From Bacteroidota bacterium (lineage in GTDB: Bacteria > Bacteroidota > Bacteroidia > Chitinophagales > Chitinophagaceae), in NCBI GenBank assembly GCA_030706635.1, contig JAUZOD010000005.1:62001-126000 (forward strand): 64,000 nt of DNA, given 5' to 3'. The position numbers and the translations under genes were made by a program. The first letter of the stretch is position 1; each line of letters begins with the position of its first letter. The notes beneath the pieces were generated by a model, which ran no database searches, had not been told where the DNA came from, and worked only from the letters and a program-made list of their open reading frames with translations. Of this stretch, positions 27,732 through 36,741 are shown piece by piece.

Positions 27732-27899
27732 AAGTTCTTTTAGCAATTCAGGATTTCAAATCGCAAAATCAATTGGCACCTATTTTGCCTTACTTAGTTC
27801 AAGCAGTCTTTTCTATTTGACTTCACAAAAGCAGTCAATTTTCTCATAAGCAGTTAGTTTTGGTTACGGCCCCTGTTTCCACAGGGGCTTACTTTTTTT
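27732..27899 (+). ncRNA. Candidate small RNA with intrinsic terminator
   Basis: A consensus -7 box and a strong rho-independent terminator bracket about 168 bases with no open reading frame, more than 300 bases after prfA. The transcript would contain the word AAGCAGT three times (near 27805, 27834 and 27852), each followed by a T-rich run. It could be a Bacteroidota 6S-type RNA or another regulatory RNA; I could not fold it or compare it, so the class is open. The gene beyond the terminator is on the other strand. Confidence 0.35.
27869..27899 (+). terminator. Intrinsic terminator of candidate small RNA
   Basis: GCCCCTGT (27869-27876) and ACAGGGGC (27881-27888) form a perfect 8-bp stem around TTCC, followed by TTACTTTTTTT. 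The T tract is on the plus strand only, so it does not serve the convergent VanZ-like gene. Confidence 0.85.
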
Positions 27900-27915
27900 A
27901 ATGAAGTGAGAAGCT

Positions 27916-28314
27916 CTATTCTGTCCTTTTCCACCAATTAATGGTCAATCTCATCAGGAGATAGCCGATGCACGCACCAACTACATCGGCGAGAATATCA
28001 TACAGGTCGAAGTCCCGGAAAGGAATAAAATATTTCTGAACAAATTCCATGGCCGTTCCGTACAGACAAGCAGCGATAAAAATGACAAAGAAAATATGCC
28101 TGTTTTTCGTGTGTGGTTTCGTGCCATAGTAAATTGACCACAGCAGCACGAACAAACAGAAGATGCTGATATGAACGTATTTGTCAAAATTGGGAATTTT
28201 GAAATTTCCTTCGGAGGGTAGCATGGTTCCAGGAAGAGCGAGTAAAATAAAAATAATCAGGGTCCAAAGTATTGCCGGATAACGCCTGGACAGGATTTTT
28301 TTTATCTTTTGCAT
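27916..28314 (-). CDS. VanZ-like membrane protein
   Basis: This 132-residue protein has four hydrophobic segments (about 15-32, 45-62, 75-90 and 105-125). It carries the family pattern FDKYVHISIFCLFVLLWS and a later ...AMEFVQKYFIPFRDFDLYDILADVVGACIGYLL, typical of the VanZ-like fold. VanZ was named for teicoplanin resistance, but most chromosomal homologues have no known role. It lies 26 bases downstream of the anti-sigma gene on the same strand and might be co-transcribed. Confidence 0.82.
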   Translation of the reverse strand: MQKIKKILSRRYPAILWTLIIFILLALPGTMLPSEGNFKIPNFDKYVHISIFCLFVLLWSIYYGTKPHTKNRHIFFVIFIAACLYGTAMEFVQKYFIPFRDFDLYDILADVVGACIGYLLMRLTINWWKRTE

Positions 28315-28340
28315 AGCTGTTAAGGAACGAAGATAAGACC

Positions 28341-29165
28341 CTATCCGGTTACTTTACCCATAACAAACATTGCAGTCATGGTAGGGGTTTCGCTTCCGCC
28401 CTGTTTTTCCAGGGTAATGGCAAACGCCTGGGCAATGGGAATGGTTTTGAGCTTCATCAGTTGCGGCCCTTCTGTCAGATCAAAAACGCCCGCATCCACA
28501 GGTTTCCCGTCTACAATGGCCCAGAGTTGATATTGCTTGCCGGGTTCCGCTTTAGGCAATTGGTTGACCAGCAGGTACACTTCTTTTGAATTCGTATTCC
28601 AGTACACGGTCGCCATACTGGATGGTGCGGGGCTGGTTGGAACGCCTGGCATTTTCACAATCGCCATCCGGGGGTCCTTAATCAGGCTGATGGCTGCCTC
28701 ATAGCTCTCCAGTTTGGTATCCATTGACCGACTTGCGTTGGTCAGTTCTTCCTGGCTTACAAGGAGTTCCTTATACTGGGCAATGGAATGCTTATACTGG
28801 CTAAGCAGATAAAGGTTAAGCAGAATACTTCCCAGCAAAAGCACAAGAGAAGCTGCGGCAACAAAACGGGGAAATCCTGATCGCTGGATCAATACGGGTC
28901 GGTTGAGAGGAATGCCTGGCTCCGACTTCACCGGCGGCTGCTCCATTCCGATCTGTGAAAATATTCTGGATTTTATTTCACGCGGAGGCGCCACCCGTTG
29001 CATATGCAGCTGATCTTCCATCTGTTTTTCAAACAAATCCCGGGCGGCCCGAACTTCAGGGTGTGCAGCACAGGCACGCTCAAATTCCACTCCTTCCTCA
29101 GAGCTGGCCAGTCCGAGAACGTAGCTTTCAATAATTCCACTCGATATGTATTCCTGAATGTTCAC
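28341..29165 (-). CDS. Anti-sigma factor, RskA-like
   Basis: The 274-residue protein has an N-terminal cytoplasmic sigma-binding region (about 1-70), one membrane segment (about 100-122, FVAAASLVLLLGSILLNLYLL), and a periplasmic C-terminal domain of the anti-sigma-K type (YWNTNSKEVYLLVNQLPKAEPGKQYQLWAIVDGKPVDAGVF). It should hold the ECF sigma factor encoded immediately upstream until a signal triggers release. It starts with GTG directly after the sigma-factor TAA (TAAGTG), with no gap, so translation is likely coupled. Confidence 0.88.
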   Translation of the reverse strand: MNIQEYISSGIIESYVLGLASSEEGVEFERACAAHPEVRAARDLFEKQMEDQLHMQRVAPPREIKSRIFSQIGMEQPPVKSEPGIPLNRPVLIQRSGFPRFVAAASLVLLLGSILLNLYLLSQYKHSIAQYKELLVSQEELTNASRSMDTKLESYEAAISLIKDPRMAIVKMPGVPTSPAPSSMATVYWNTNSKEVYLLVNQLPKAEPGKQYQLWAIVDGKPVDAGVFDLTEGPQLMKLKTIPIAQAFAITLEKQGGSETPTMTAMFVMGKVTG

Positions 29166-29717
29166 TTATTTTAAATATTCTCTTAATTGCAATAAAGCAG
29201 TTCTGATCCGTGTTTTGACGGTTCCCAATGGAATATCCTCGATATGCGCAATTTCTTCATGCGTATAGCCCTTAAAATAGGCAAGTTCTATTAAAACGCG
29301 ATGATCAGGTCGAAGTTTTGCCAGGAATTTACTTAATCCGATGCTATCTGTACCGGTTTGGGTTACCTGATCAATACCATATACGCTATCTGTCAATTCC
29401 CGGTTTTTCCGGCTGTTCACGTAATCCTTTGATCTGAGCAGATCAATGGAGGCATTTCGGCTGATATTCAGCAGCCAGGTGAACAACCTTCCTTTTGTGG
29501 GATCGTAAGTTTCGATCCTGCGCCAGACGTTCACAAAAACATCCTGCAACACATCGTTGGCCAGGGTTGTATCTTGAACGATTTGTAATATTATGCTGTA
29601 AAGGGAGCCGCTGTAATGGTCATAGAGGTACTGAAATGCCTCATTGTCCCGGTCTTTCAGGGCGGCGATTAATTCATGCTCGCTATATGACGGTGTCAGA
29701 TTCAAGAATACCTGCAT
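29166..29717 (-). CDS. ECF RNA polymerase sigma factor, SigK-like
   Basis: The 183-residue protein has region 2 (EAFQYLYDHYSGSLYSIILQIV, then DVLQDVFVNVWRRI) and region 4 (LRPDHRVLIELAYFKGYTHEEIAHIEDIPLGTVKTRIR), and no regions 1 or 3. It belongs to the ECF group paired with RskA-type anti-sigma factors, and its partner follows at once. It directs transcription of an envelope- or redox-responsive regulon, which is an inference from the family. No TAnnTTTG box is visible upstream; it may use its own promoter type. Confidence 0.93.
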   Translation of the reverse strand: MQVFLNLTPSYSEHELIAALKDRDNEAFQYLYDHYSGSLYSIILQIVQDTTLANDVLQDVFVNVWRRIETYDPTKGRLFTWLLNISRNASIDLLRSKDYVNSRKNRELTDSVYGIDQVTQTGTDSIGLSKFLAKLRPDHRVLIELAYFKGYTHEEIAHIEDIPLGTVKTRIRTALLQLREYLK

Positions 29718-29741
29718 GTGAAAAAATGATGCCAGCCTGAA

Positions 29742-30122
29742 TTATCCAACCAGGGAGGCATAGGCATCCGCATCCAGCAAACCATTGATAAGAGAAGAAT
29801 CTTTTACAGCAAGCTTAATCATCCATCCCTTGCCATAGGGATCGCTGTTCACCAGATCCGGCGCATTGGCCAGTTCCGGATTTAATTCTTTAATGGTTCC
29901 CGCTACCGGGAGAAAGAGGTCCGACACTGTTTTTACGGCTTCCACTGTTCCGAAAATGGCGCCGGCTTCAAGGGATTTTCCGATGGTTTCCACCTCAACG
30001 TAAACAATATCGCCCAGTTCACTCTGGGCATATTCCGTAATGCCGATAACCGCTGTTTGCTCATCTTCCATCCGTACCCATTCGTGTTCTTTTGTATATC
30101 GGAGGTTCTTGGGAAAACTCAT
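29742..30122 (-). CDS. gcvH: Glycine cleavage system H protein
   Basis: GcvH carries the lipoyl arm that shuttles the aminomethyl group between the P, T and L proteins in glycine breakdown. The 126-residue protein has the lipoylation site K64 in [11 protein letters not shown], and the normal start ([12 protein letters not shown]) and end. No gcvP or gcvT is nearby, so it is encoded apart from its partners. A TATATTTG box lies 19 bases before the ATG. Confidence 0.96.
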   Translation of the reverse strand: MSFPKNLRYTKEHEWVRMEDEQTAVIGITEYAQSELGDIVYVEVETIGKSLEAGAIFGTVEAVKTVSDLFLPVAGTIKELNPELANAPDLVNSDPYGKGWMIKLAVKDSSLINGLLDADAYASLVG

Positions 30123-30141
30123 GCAAATTCATTTAGTGTTG

Positions 30142-30149
30142 CAAATATA
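30142..30149 (-). promoter_or_regulatory. -7 box of gcvH promoter
   Basis: TATATTTG on the minus strand matches TAnnTTTG; the predicted leader is about 16 bases. Confidence 0.5.
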
Positions 30150-30193
30150 GAAGGATTTGTATATTCTCCGCCGTTTGGACAGATTCTTCACAT

Positions 30194-30541
30194 TTAATTC
30201 AATTCCTGTTTTTCGAAGTAAAGCAAAAGATGATCCTTCATGAAATTTTCCTGTTCGGTCATATTCATGGTCGGCAGCGCTTTTAGTTGACGGAAATGCG
30301 GCCATCCTTCTTCATCCACTCTCTCCAGCTCATAATATCCGCTTTGGGCGAACAGACTGCAAACGGCAATATGCATCAGATCCTGTTTTTGTTCTTTGGT
30401 AAATTTCTCCCTCACTTCGCCCAGTTCCTGTATGCCAACCAGAAAAAGAATAGCTTCCATATCCGGCTTTTTTCCAAAGCGTTCCATCAACTTTGCTTCC
30501 AGTGCCCACCACCTGAGCTGAATATCTTCCTTACCCTTCAT
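30194..30541 (-). CDS. Small conserved-looking soluble protein, function unknown
   Basis: I do not recognise a named family. The 115-residue protein is charged and mostly helical, with one Cys and several aromatic residues (QLRWWALEAKLMERF, SLFAQSGYYELERVDEEGWPHF). There is no signal peptide or membrane segment. It is divergent from serS. A TATCTTTG box lies only 4 bases before the ATG, so the mRNA should be nearly leaderless, which also supports this start. gcvH follows on the same strand after 71 bases with its own promoter. Confidence 0.75.
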   Translation of the reverse strand: MKGKEDIQLRWWALEAKLMERFGKKPDMEAILFLVGIQELGEVREKFTKEQKQDLMHIAVCSLFAQSGYYELERVDEEGWPHFRQLKALPTMNMTEQENFMKDHLLLYFEKQELN

Positions 30542-30545
30542 ACGG

Positions 30546-30553
30546 CAAAGATA
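30546..30553 (-). promoter_or_regulatory. -7 box of the 115-residue protein gene
   Basis: TATCTTTG on the minus strand matches TAnnTTTG and ends 4 bases before the ATG; +1 is predicted at about 30542, one base from the start codon. Confidence 0.5.
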
Positions 30554-30583
30554 ACCCGGCGCAGGAATCTATCGCGCATCAAT

Positions 30584-30591
30584 TACCTTTG
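30584..30591 (+). promoter_or_regulatory. -7 box of serS promoter
   Basis: TACCTTTG matches TAnnTTTG; the predicted leader is about 13 bases. It faces away from the promoter at 30546-30553, 30 bases distant. Confidence 0.5.
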
Positions 30592-30607
30592 CCGAAATTT
30601 TTGGATC

Positions 30608-31882
30608 ATGTTACAGCTAGCGGTCATCCGGCAGCATCCGGAGTTTGTCAAGGCGCGGTTAAAGGTAAAAAACCTGGACGCGGCATCGCTGATCGATTCC
30701 ATTCTTGCATTGGATGAGAAAAAAAGGAAGCTGCAGGTGGAACTGGAAGCCGCCCAGTCCCGCTTAAACAGTATTTCTAAAGAGATTGGTCAGTGGATAG
30801 CCAAAGGTGACCAGGTAAAAACGGATGAAAAAAAACGGGAAGTCGCCGCGTTCAAAGCTTCCATTCCGCCCCTGCAGGAAAAATCGAATCAGCTGGATCA
30901 GCAGCTGCAGGATTTGCTGGTCACGCTTCCGAACCTTCCAGCCAAAGAAGTGCCCCTGGGAAAAACGCCGGAAGATAATGTCGTGGTGCGGATTGGAGGA
31001 GAGCAACCCAGGCTTTCTGAAAATGCCCTGGCTCATTGGGATCTGGCAAAGAAGTTTAACCTCATTGATTTTGAGCTGGGAAATAAATTAACCGGAAGCG
31101 GATTTCCCGTATATATTAACAAGGGCGCCCGTCTGCAACGTGCCATGATTCAGTATTTTCTGGACTATAATACAGCGGCCGGGTTTATCGAATACCAGCC
31201 GCCGTTAATGGTGAATGAAGCAAGTGCTTTTGGTACGGGGCAGCTGCCGGATAAAGAAGGTCAAATGTATTTTGCCACAGAGGATAAATTTTATCTTATT
31301 CCTACCTCCGAAGTGCCCCTGACGAATATTTACAGGGATGCGATTGTAAAAGAAAATGAACTTCCCATCCGAATGACCGCGTATACGCCCTGTTTCCGCC
31401 GTGAGGCCGGAAGTTATGGGAAAGACGTGAGGGGCTTAAACCGCCTGCATCAGTTCGACAAGGTGGAGATTGTACAGATCGTTCACCCGGACAGGAGTTA
31501 TGCTGTTTTAGATGATATGGTTGTTCATGTGGAGCGATTGCTGCAATCATTAAAGCTGCCATACCGCATTCTCCGGCTTTGCGGTGGGGATATGTCGTTT
31601 GCTTCTGCCATTACGTATGATCTCGAAGTGTTCAGTGCCGCTCAAAAAAAATGGCTGGAAGTAAGTTCAGTAACCAATTTTGAAACCTTCCAGACCAACC
31701 GCATGAAAATCCGGTTTAAAGACGAAGTTGGCAAAATGCAATTATTACATTCACTGAACGGCAGTTCCCTGGCTCTTCCCCGAATCCTGGCCTGCCTGCT
31801 GGAAAATAATCAGCAAACGGACTCGATCGGGTTACCTGAGGTGATTCATGACTATTTTGGGGCAGCGGAAATTAAGGGTTGA
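30608..31882 (+). CDS. serS: Seryl-tRNA synthetase
   Basis: SerRS charges tRNA-Ser. The 424-residue protein has the N-terminal antiparallel coiled-coil arm (about 25-110, rich in K, Q, E and L) and the class II core with TSEVPLTNIYRD, motif 2 CFRREAGSYGKDVRGLNRLHQFDKVE, and motif 3 LNGSSLALPRILACLLENNQ. The ATG at 30608 follows a consensus -7 box; the frame is open for 107 codons upstream but that part is antisense to another gene. The TGA stop is supplied by a heptad repeat (GTTGACG). Confidence 0.97.
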   Translation: MLQLAVIRQHPEFVKARLKVKNLDAASLIDSILALDEKKRKLQVELEAAQSRLNSISKEIGQWIAKGDQVKTDEKKREVAAFKASIPPLQEKSNQLDQQLQDLLVTLPNLPAKEVPLGKTPEDNVVVRIGGEQPRLSENALAHWDLAKKFNLIDFELGNKLTGSGFPVYINKGARLQRAMIQYFLDYNTAAGFIEYQPPLMVNEASAFGTGQLPDKEGQMYFATEDKFYLIPTSEVPLTNIYRDAIVKENELPIRMTAYTPCFRREAGSYGKDVRGLNRLHQFDKVEIVQIVHPDRSYAVLDDMVVHVERLLQSLKLPYRILRLCGGDMSFASAITYDLEVFSAAQKKWLEVSSVTNFETFQTNRMKIRFKDEVGKMQLLHSLNGSSLALPRILACLLENNQQTDSIGLPEVIHDYFGAAEIKG

Positions 31883-31904
31883 CGATCAACTGTCGTCCGT
31901 CAAC
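31878..31904. repeat. Short heptad stem-loop after serS
   Basis: GTTGACG (31878-31884) and CGTCAAC (31898-31904) form the outer stem; the serS stop (31880-31882) is in the left arm. The 30 bases after it (AAAACTTCGGTGGCATTAAACC and on) resemble those after the element at 58496-58563, so the two copies share sequence beyond the stem. Confidence 0.6.
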
Positions 31905-31965
31905 AAAACTTCGGTGGCATTAAACCTTCCTGTATTCTCTCCGTCCAAAGCCGGAAGTCTCTTCA

Positions 31966-33417
31966 ATGGGCAGTGATCAGGTTAAAAATCAACATTTATT
32001 GTGGCGGGCGGGATTTGGTCCCGCTGCGCATCAGTTTACACAGGTCCGGCAACAGTCTCCTAAAAAATTATTCTGCGCCGTACTCGAAGCTTCACAAAAA
32101 GATCCTGTTTTATTTGACCTGGCTGACCCGGGCCTCAGATCAATGGTGATGGCAGCCGGGGAAAGTCAGTTTCCGCGACGCAGGAATTTATCGCCCGGTG
32201 AGAGAAAAAACATCAGAACACAATCCGTTCAGGATATCAGGGCACTTAATGTCCGCTGGCTCGGGGAGATGACGGATAGCGACGCGCAGCTCCGCGAGAA
32301 GATGTCCCTTTTTTGGCATGGCCATTTTGCTTCGAAGACCATAAATATTTTTTATGATCAGCAATTGCTGAATGTCATTCGGCAGCACGCGCTGGGTAAT
32401 TTCCGGGATCTCTTATTCAACGTGAGCAAAAGCGCATCCATGATCCGGTTTCTGAACAATAACCAGAACAAGAAAGATCACCCCAATGAAAATTTTGCGC
32501 GTGAGTTAATGGAACTTTTTACCATAGGCCGCGGAAATTATTCGGAACAGGATGTGAAAGAATCGGCCAGGGCATTTACGGGATGGGGAACCAGCTTACA
32601 GGGCGATTTTGAATTCAGGGAAAGGCAACATGATGATGGTGAAAAATCTTTTCTTGGAAAAATGGGCAAACTTTCCGGCGAAGATATCCTCGATATGTTG
32701 CTCAGTAAAAAGCAGACCGCCGTTTTCATTACCCGGAAGATCTACCGGTTTTTTGTAAATGACCAGGCGGATGAAAACAGGGTGTTCTCCCTGGCCGAAG
32801 CCTTTTATAAAAGCGGGTACGATATTCAAAAACTAATGGAAGCCATTTTCAGCAGCGATTGGTTTTACGATGAAAAAAATATCGGAACGCATATCAAGTC
32901 GCCTGTGGAATGGATGGTTGGCATTCGCCGCCAGTTGCCACAGGATATTGAAAATCCGGAAGTTCAGGTGCTGATACAAAGGTTATTAGGACAGGTTTTA
33001 TTCAATCCGCCCAATGTTGCCGGCTGGCCGGGGGGCAAACATTGGATAGACAGTTCCAGCCTGATGTTCCGGATGCGTTTCCCGCAGATCATGTACGCCG
33101 CTGATGCCATTCTGGCAACGCCAAAAGATGATGACGACCTGATGATGGGGTCGGGAAGAATGGACATTCAGCGACGAAAGGAGATGGGCCGGGCTGTGCA
33201 ATTTATACATACAAGGATCCGCTGGTCAGCGATTACGGATCATTTCCGGGATTCAGAAGGAGATGTGCTTACTGATATCCGTCAATGGTTATTGCCATGC
33301 AATACGGCAATATCCGATGACAGTCTGAAAAATTACCTGGACCAGTCCAGCCAAAATAGCCTGATTCAATCGGCTGTGATCCGGTTCATGAGTACACCGG
33401 AATATCAATTGTGTTAA
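31966..33417 (+). CDS. DUF1800 family protein
   Basis: The 483-residue protein matches the DUF1800 pattern: HLLWRAGFGP near the start, a central LREKMSLFWHGHFASK, NENFARELMELFTIGRGNYSEQDVKESARAFTGW, and the C-terminal FNPPNVAGWPGGKHWID. The biochemical role of DUF1800 is unknown. No signal peptide is visible. It is followed after 25 bases by a DUF1501 gene, and the two families are commonly adjacent, so they probably work in one process. Confidence 0.9.
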   Translation: MGSDQVKNQHLLWRAGFGPAAHQFTQVRQQSPKKLFCAVLEASQKDPVLFDLADPGLRSMVMAAGESQFPRRRNLSPGERKNIRTQSVQDIRALNVRWLGEMTDSDAQLREKMSLFWHGHFASKTINIFYDQQLLNVIRQHALGNFRDLLFNVSKSASMIRFLNNNQNKKDHPNENFARELMELFTIGRGNYSEQDVKESARAFTGWGTSLQGDFEFRERQHDDGEKSFLGKMGKLSGEDILDMLLSKKQTAVFITRKIYRFFVNDQADENRVFSLAEAFYKSGYDIQKLMEAIFSSDWFYDEKNIGTHIKSPVEWMVGIRRQLPQDIENPEVQVLIQRLLGQVLFNPPNVAGWPGGKHWIDSSSLMFRMRFPQIMYAADAILATPKDDDDLMMGSGRMDIQRRKEMGRAVQFIHTRIRWSAITDHFRDSEGDVLTDIRQWLLPCNTAISDDSLKNYLDQSSQNSLIQSAVIRFMSTPEYQLC

Positions 33418-33442
33418 ACCAGGAAACAGCAAACGAATTTAT

Positions 33443-34642
33443 ATGCTGATCAAAAGAAGAGAATTTCTGCAACTCGGTACACTGGCAACCAGTTCCTTCC
33501 TGGTTCCGAAATTCCTGAAGGCGTTTGAAGGCGCCGGAAAACTGGTTGCGGGCAACAACGTGCTTGTTGTTCTTCAACTGAGCGGCGGGAATGACGGGCT
33601 CAATACAGTGATACCATTCCGGAACGATATTTACTACCGGGAGCGCCCGAAATTGGGAATAGCAAAGGAAAAAGCGCTTCAACTCACTTCAGAAGCGGGG
33701 TTGCATCCCGAACTGACGTTCCTGAAGTCGTTGTTTGATGAAGGTAATCTGGCTATTCTCAATAGTGTGGGTTATCCCAACCCAGACCGGTCCCATTTCC
33801 GCAGCATGGATATCTGGCAGACCGCATCCAGCAGTGATGAATATAAAAATACGGGATGGCTCGGGAGATGGCTCGATGCACAATGTGCGCATTGTGATAA
33901 GCCGACCCAGGCCCTGGAAATGGATGATATGCTAAGTTTGGCCCTGAGTGGTGATCAGATGAAAGGCATTGCATTGCGGGATCCGGCGCGTTTGTTTAAT
34001 GCCAGTCAGGATCCTTTCTTCGAGCAGATTTTGCAATCGGGTAATGCGCATCCTGCCGGAGACCCCAATGATTATCTATATCAGGTAATGGCAGAAACGC
34101 TTTCAGGAGCAGACTATATTTTTAAACAAAGCAAACTTCGCCCCAGCGTGGCGGTTTATCCGGAAACTGAAATCGGAAAAAGCTTTAAAACCATCGCCTC
34201 CCTTATTTGCTCCGATATTAACACCCGGGTTTATTATTTGAGTTTAGGAAGTTTTGACACCCATGTAAATCAGGAAGATCGCCAGCAGAAATTATTTGCC
34301 GAGATGAATGCGGCTGTTAAAGTATTCATCTCAGATCTGAAATCAAATCATCGCTTCAACGAGGTGATGCTGATGACTTTTTCAGAATTTGGAAGAAGGG
34401 TAGCTCAAAATGCGAGTGCAGGTACAGATCATGGAACGGCCAACAATATGTTTTTAATCAGCGGAGGTCTGAAAAAAGCCGGGCTGCTGAATGGTCTACC
34501 TGATCTGAACAATCTATTTGAAGGCGATCTGCAATACCAACTGGATTTCAAAAGAGTATATGCTACCCTACTGAGTAGATGGCTGGAAGGGGACGACCGG
34601 AGAATTCTGGGCGGCAGCTATGACTATCTGGATTTTGTTTGA
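33443..34642 (+). CDS. DUF1501 family protein
   Basis: The 399-residue protein belongs to DUF1501, a family related to the alkaline phosphatase/sulfatase fold. A Tat-like leader (KRREFLQLGTLATSSFLVP) points to export in folded form. Conserved stretches are VLQLSGGNDGLNTVIP, DRSHFRSMDIWQTAS, SFDTHVNQEDRQQKLFAEMN and MTFSEFGRRVAQNASAGTDHGTANNMFLIS; the D/H residues there could bind metal. Substrate and reaction are unknown. It pairs with the preceding DUF1800 gene and converges on the type-IX-secreted lectin protein, 7 bases apart. Confidence 0.9.
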   Translation: MLIKRREFLQLGTLATSSFLVPKFLKAFEGAGKLVAGNNVLVVLQLSGGNDGLNTVIPFRNDIYYRERPKLGIAKEKALQLTSEAGLHPELTFLKSLFDEGNLAILNSVGYPNPDRSHFRSMDIWQTASSSDEYKNTGWLGRWLDAQCAHCDKPTQALEMDDMLSLALSGDQMKGIALRDPARLFNASQDPFFEQILQSGNAHPAGDPNDYLYQVMAETLSGADYIFKQSKLRPSVAVYPETEIGKSFKTIASLICSDINTRVYYLSLGSFDTHVNQEDRQQKLFAEMNAAVKVFISDLKSNHRFNEVMLMTFSEFGRRVAQNASAGTDHGTANNMFLISGGLKKAGLLNGLPDLNNLFEGDLQYQLDFKRVYATLLSRWLEGDDRRILGGSYDYLDFV

Positions 34643-34649
34643 AAAATCC

Positions 34650-36605
34650 TTACCTTATTAACACCACCGTTCCTTTTTCCGCATGCGTTTTTCCCAGATA
34701 ATCTTCTCCTTTTATCACCCACACATACGTGTCTTCGGGCTGGGGTATTCCCCGTGAGGTTCCATCCCAGCCGACGCTGGTGTTACGGCTGCTGTAAACG
34801 AGTCGGCCAGACCGGTTGTAAATATTAAATAAAGAGATATTGGTCATTCCTACGGCAATAGGCCGGAAATAATCGTTGTGGCCGTCATGGTCTGGGGTAA
34901 AGGCATTGGGAACATAAATAGCCGGTCCCTTATATGCTTTTATCAGGATGGTATCACTGGTAGGGCAGCCGAAAGAAGTGTATGCGGTAACGATATACCG
35001 GGTATCATTATAAAGTGTGACCTGCGGGTCCGGCGAACCGGGATTATCAAGTCCTGTTGTCGGTGTCCATTGATAAAAATCACCACCCGTCGCATGGAGC
35101 TGAAAGGGTTGACCGATCACCGCTACGGTGTCATTTCCGAGTTTGGCATTTGTCTGGTAAATGATCACGGTAGCCGTCATGGTGTCTGAAGAGCAACCGG
35201 CGGAATTCTCTGCGTAAGCCCTCACCGGATATATGCCCCCAACTGAATAATCGTGGGTGATGTGTGCTGTGCTGTCAAATCCCCCATCTCCGGTGGACCA
35301 GTACCATTGCCGTATCGACACCGCCGGATCGGTGTTTTCCGCATTGAGATGAACCGGATCTCCGAAACAGGCATTTTCTGTAGTTATGGCGGTCTGAGGT
35401 TTTTCCGTTACGTTAACTGTTCGATCGTCGGGATCCGAAATACATCCTTCCCTGGTGGTGCTGATAAGTTGTATTTGCTGCGGACCGGCAGCAAATGTTT
35501 TGGTAACACTGGAATCGTTGGTCTGGGCCAGGGTGGCAACATTATTAAAAGTCCAGTTCCATTCGGTAATGGTACCAAACTGAACCTGGGAGGCATCCTG
35601 AAGAATTACCGGCGCATCGGCACAAATCACTTTAGGATTTGAAGTGAATCCTGCTACCGGTTTTGATCCGATGGTGATCTGATTTTTAACGGTGTCTGAA
35701 AGACAACCGTTATTTCCCAGGATATTAAGCTTAACCGTGTAATAGCCTGGTATGGAATAAATGTGCGGCGGAGGAGTTTGACCATCGTAATACGTTCCAT
35801 CCCCGAAATCCCATGACCATTTTAAGATCGACCCGAAGGACGTTGAATTGTCGTGGAAGGACAGGGTGGCCGGGGCGCAGGTTTTTTGATCCGGCAGTAG
35901 AGAATAAGCCGGACTCAGCGAAGTGCAGAATTTCTGAACATTGCTTTGACCTCCTGTGGCTGCGCTAAAGCCCCAGTATACCTCGGGATCGTTCAGGAAT
36001 ATGTCCCTTACGAGGTCTGTTTTGGTTTGCACCTTTGGCACCCCGTCAATCTCCGCAGACAGTGTGGTGGTGGGGGCATCCCATATGATCCGGAAAGTAT
36101 GCCATTGACAGTCTTCGATATTGGCACTATTGTTCAATGCAGGCACCGGGCCTGCTAAAGTATTCGGAGTGCCATTGGTCAGGTCGCCGTTTTTATAGAT
36201 ACCCGTATGATCGTAAGCAGGATCATTGAAATCCAGGTTTTGCCAGGTATCGATCGGAATGCCTATAGATGGACTAACGCCTTCAAATCCCAGACCTTGT
36301 CCGGAGCTGCCTATGCTGGTGCCGATGGGCTGCAAAACGAACACGATGCCGTCCGCTCCCAGGACGTCTTTGCAGCCAAGATAAACATTGAACTTATAAT
36401 CAAATGACTGGTGGAGATCTATTTTGTTTTTGTTCCAGACGGAGCCGGCCTGTTCATTTAAATCCTTTGTAAGTGTATAACAGTTGCAATTCTCCTGGAA
36501 TGCGTTTCCGTTGATGATATAGGGATTATGCTCCTGCGCTGATGCGATAGAATGAAAAAGGCCGGACAACAAAATGATCAGGCCAAGACGAAGCTTTGAT
36601 TTCAT
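34650..36605 (-). CDS. Lectin-PKD surface protein with type IX secretion C-terminal domain
   Basis: The 651-residue product has a signal peptide (1-24, ending IASAQ) and an L-type lectin domain (about 26-235, with GADGIVFVLQ and CQWHTFRIIWD). PKD-like domains follow (about 240-490, with WSWDFGDGTYYDGQTPPPHIYSIPG and WYWSTGDGGFDST), then a gliding-motility type C-terminal domain (about 565-651, YVPNAFTPDHDGHNDYFRP to DTYVWVIKG). The last is a type-B sorting signal for the type IX secretion system, so the protein should be exported and sugar-binding at the surface. The ATG at 36605 is chosen because the longer frame starts with TTG and delays the signal peptide. Confidence 0.9.
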   Translation of the reverse strand: MKSKLRLGLIILLSGLFHSIASAQEHNPYIINGNAFQENCNCYTLTKDLNEQAGSVWNKNKIDLHQSFDYKFNVYLGCKDVLGADGIVFVLQPIGTSIGSSGQGLGFEGVSPSIGIPIDTWQNLDFNDPAYDHTGIYKNGDLTNGTPNTLAGPVPALNNSANIEDCQWHTFRIIWDAPTTTLSAEIDGVPKVQTKTDLVRDIFLNDPEVYWGFSAATGGQSNVQKFCTSLSPAYSLLPDQKTCAPATLSFHDNSTSFGSILKWSWDFGDGTYYDGQTPPPHIYSIPGYYTVKLNILGNNGCLSDTVKNQITIGSKPVAGFTSNPKVICADAPVILQDASQVQFGTITEWNWTFNNVATLAQTNDSSVTKTFAAGPQQIQLISTTREGCISDPDDRTVNVTEKPQTAITTENACFGDPVHLNAENTDPAVSIRQWYWSTGDGGFDSTAHITHDYSVGGIYPVRAYAENSAGCSSDTMTATVIIYQTNAKLGNDTVAVIGQPFQLHATGGDFYQWTPTTGLDNPGSPDPQVTLYNDTRYIVTAYTSFGCPTSDTILIKAYKGPAIYVPNAFTPDHDGHNDYFRPIAVGMTNISLFNIYNRSGRLVYSSRNTSVGWDGTSRGIPQPEDTYVWVIKGEDYLGKTHAEKGTVVLIR

Positions 36606-36741
36606 ATGGGGACCTTTGACCAATCAGCAACAGTTCCGGTTCACAGGAATTGAGTCCAATATCCATATGGAGAAAATCATCTGCCGGTTTCGGGTCCGAA
36701 GAAGCTGTGTAATCTTCCGGAACAGATCCGATACCTGGAGA

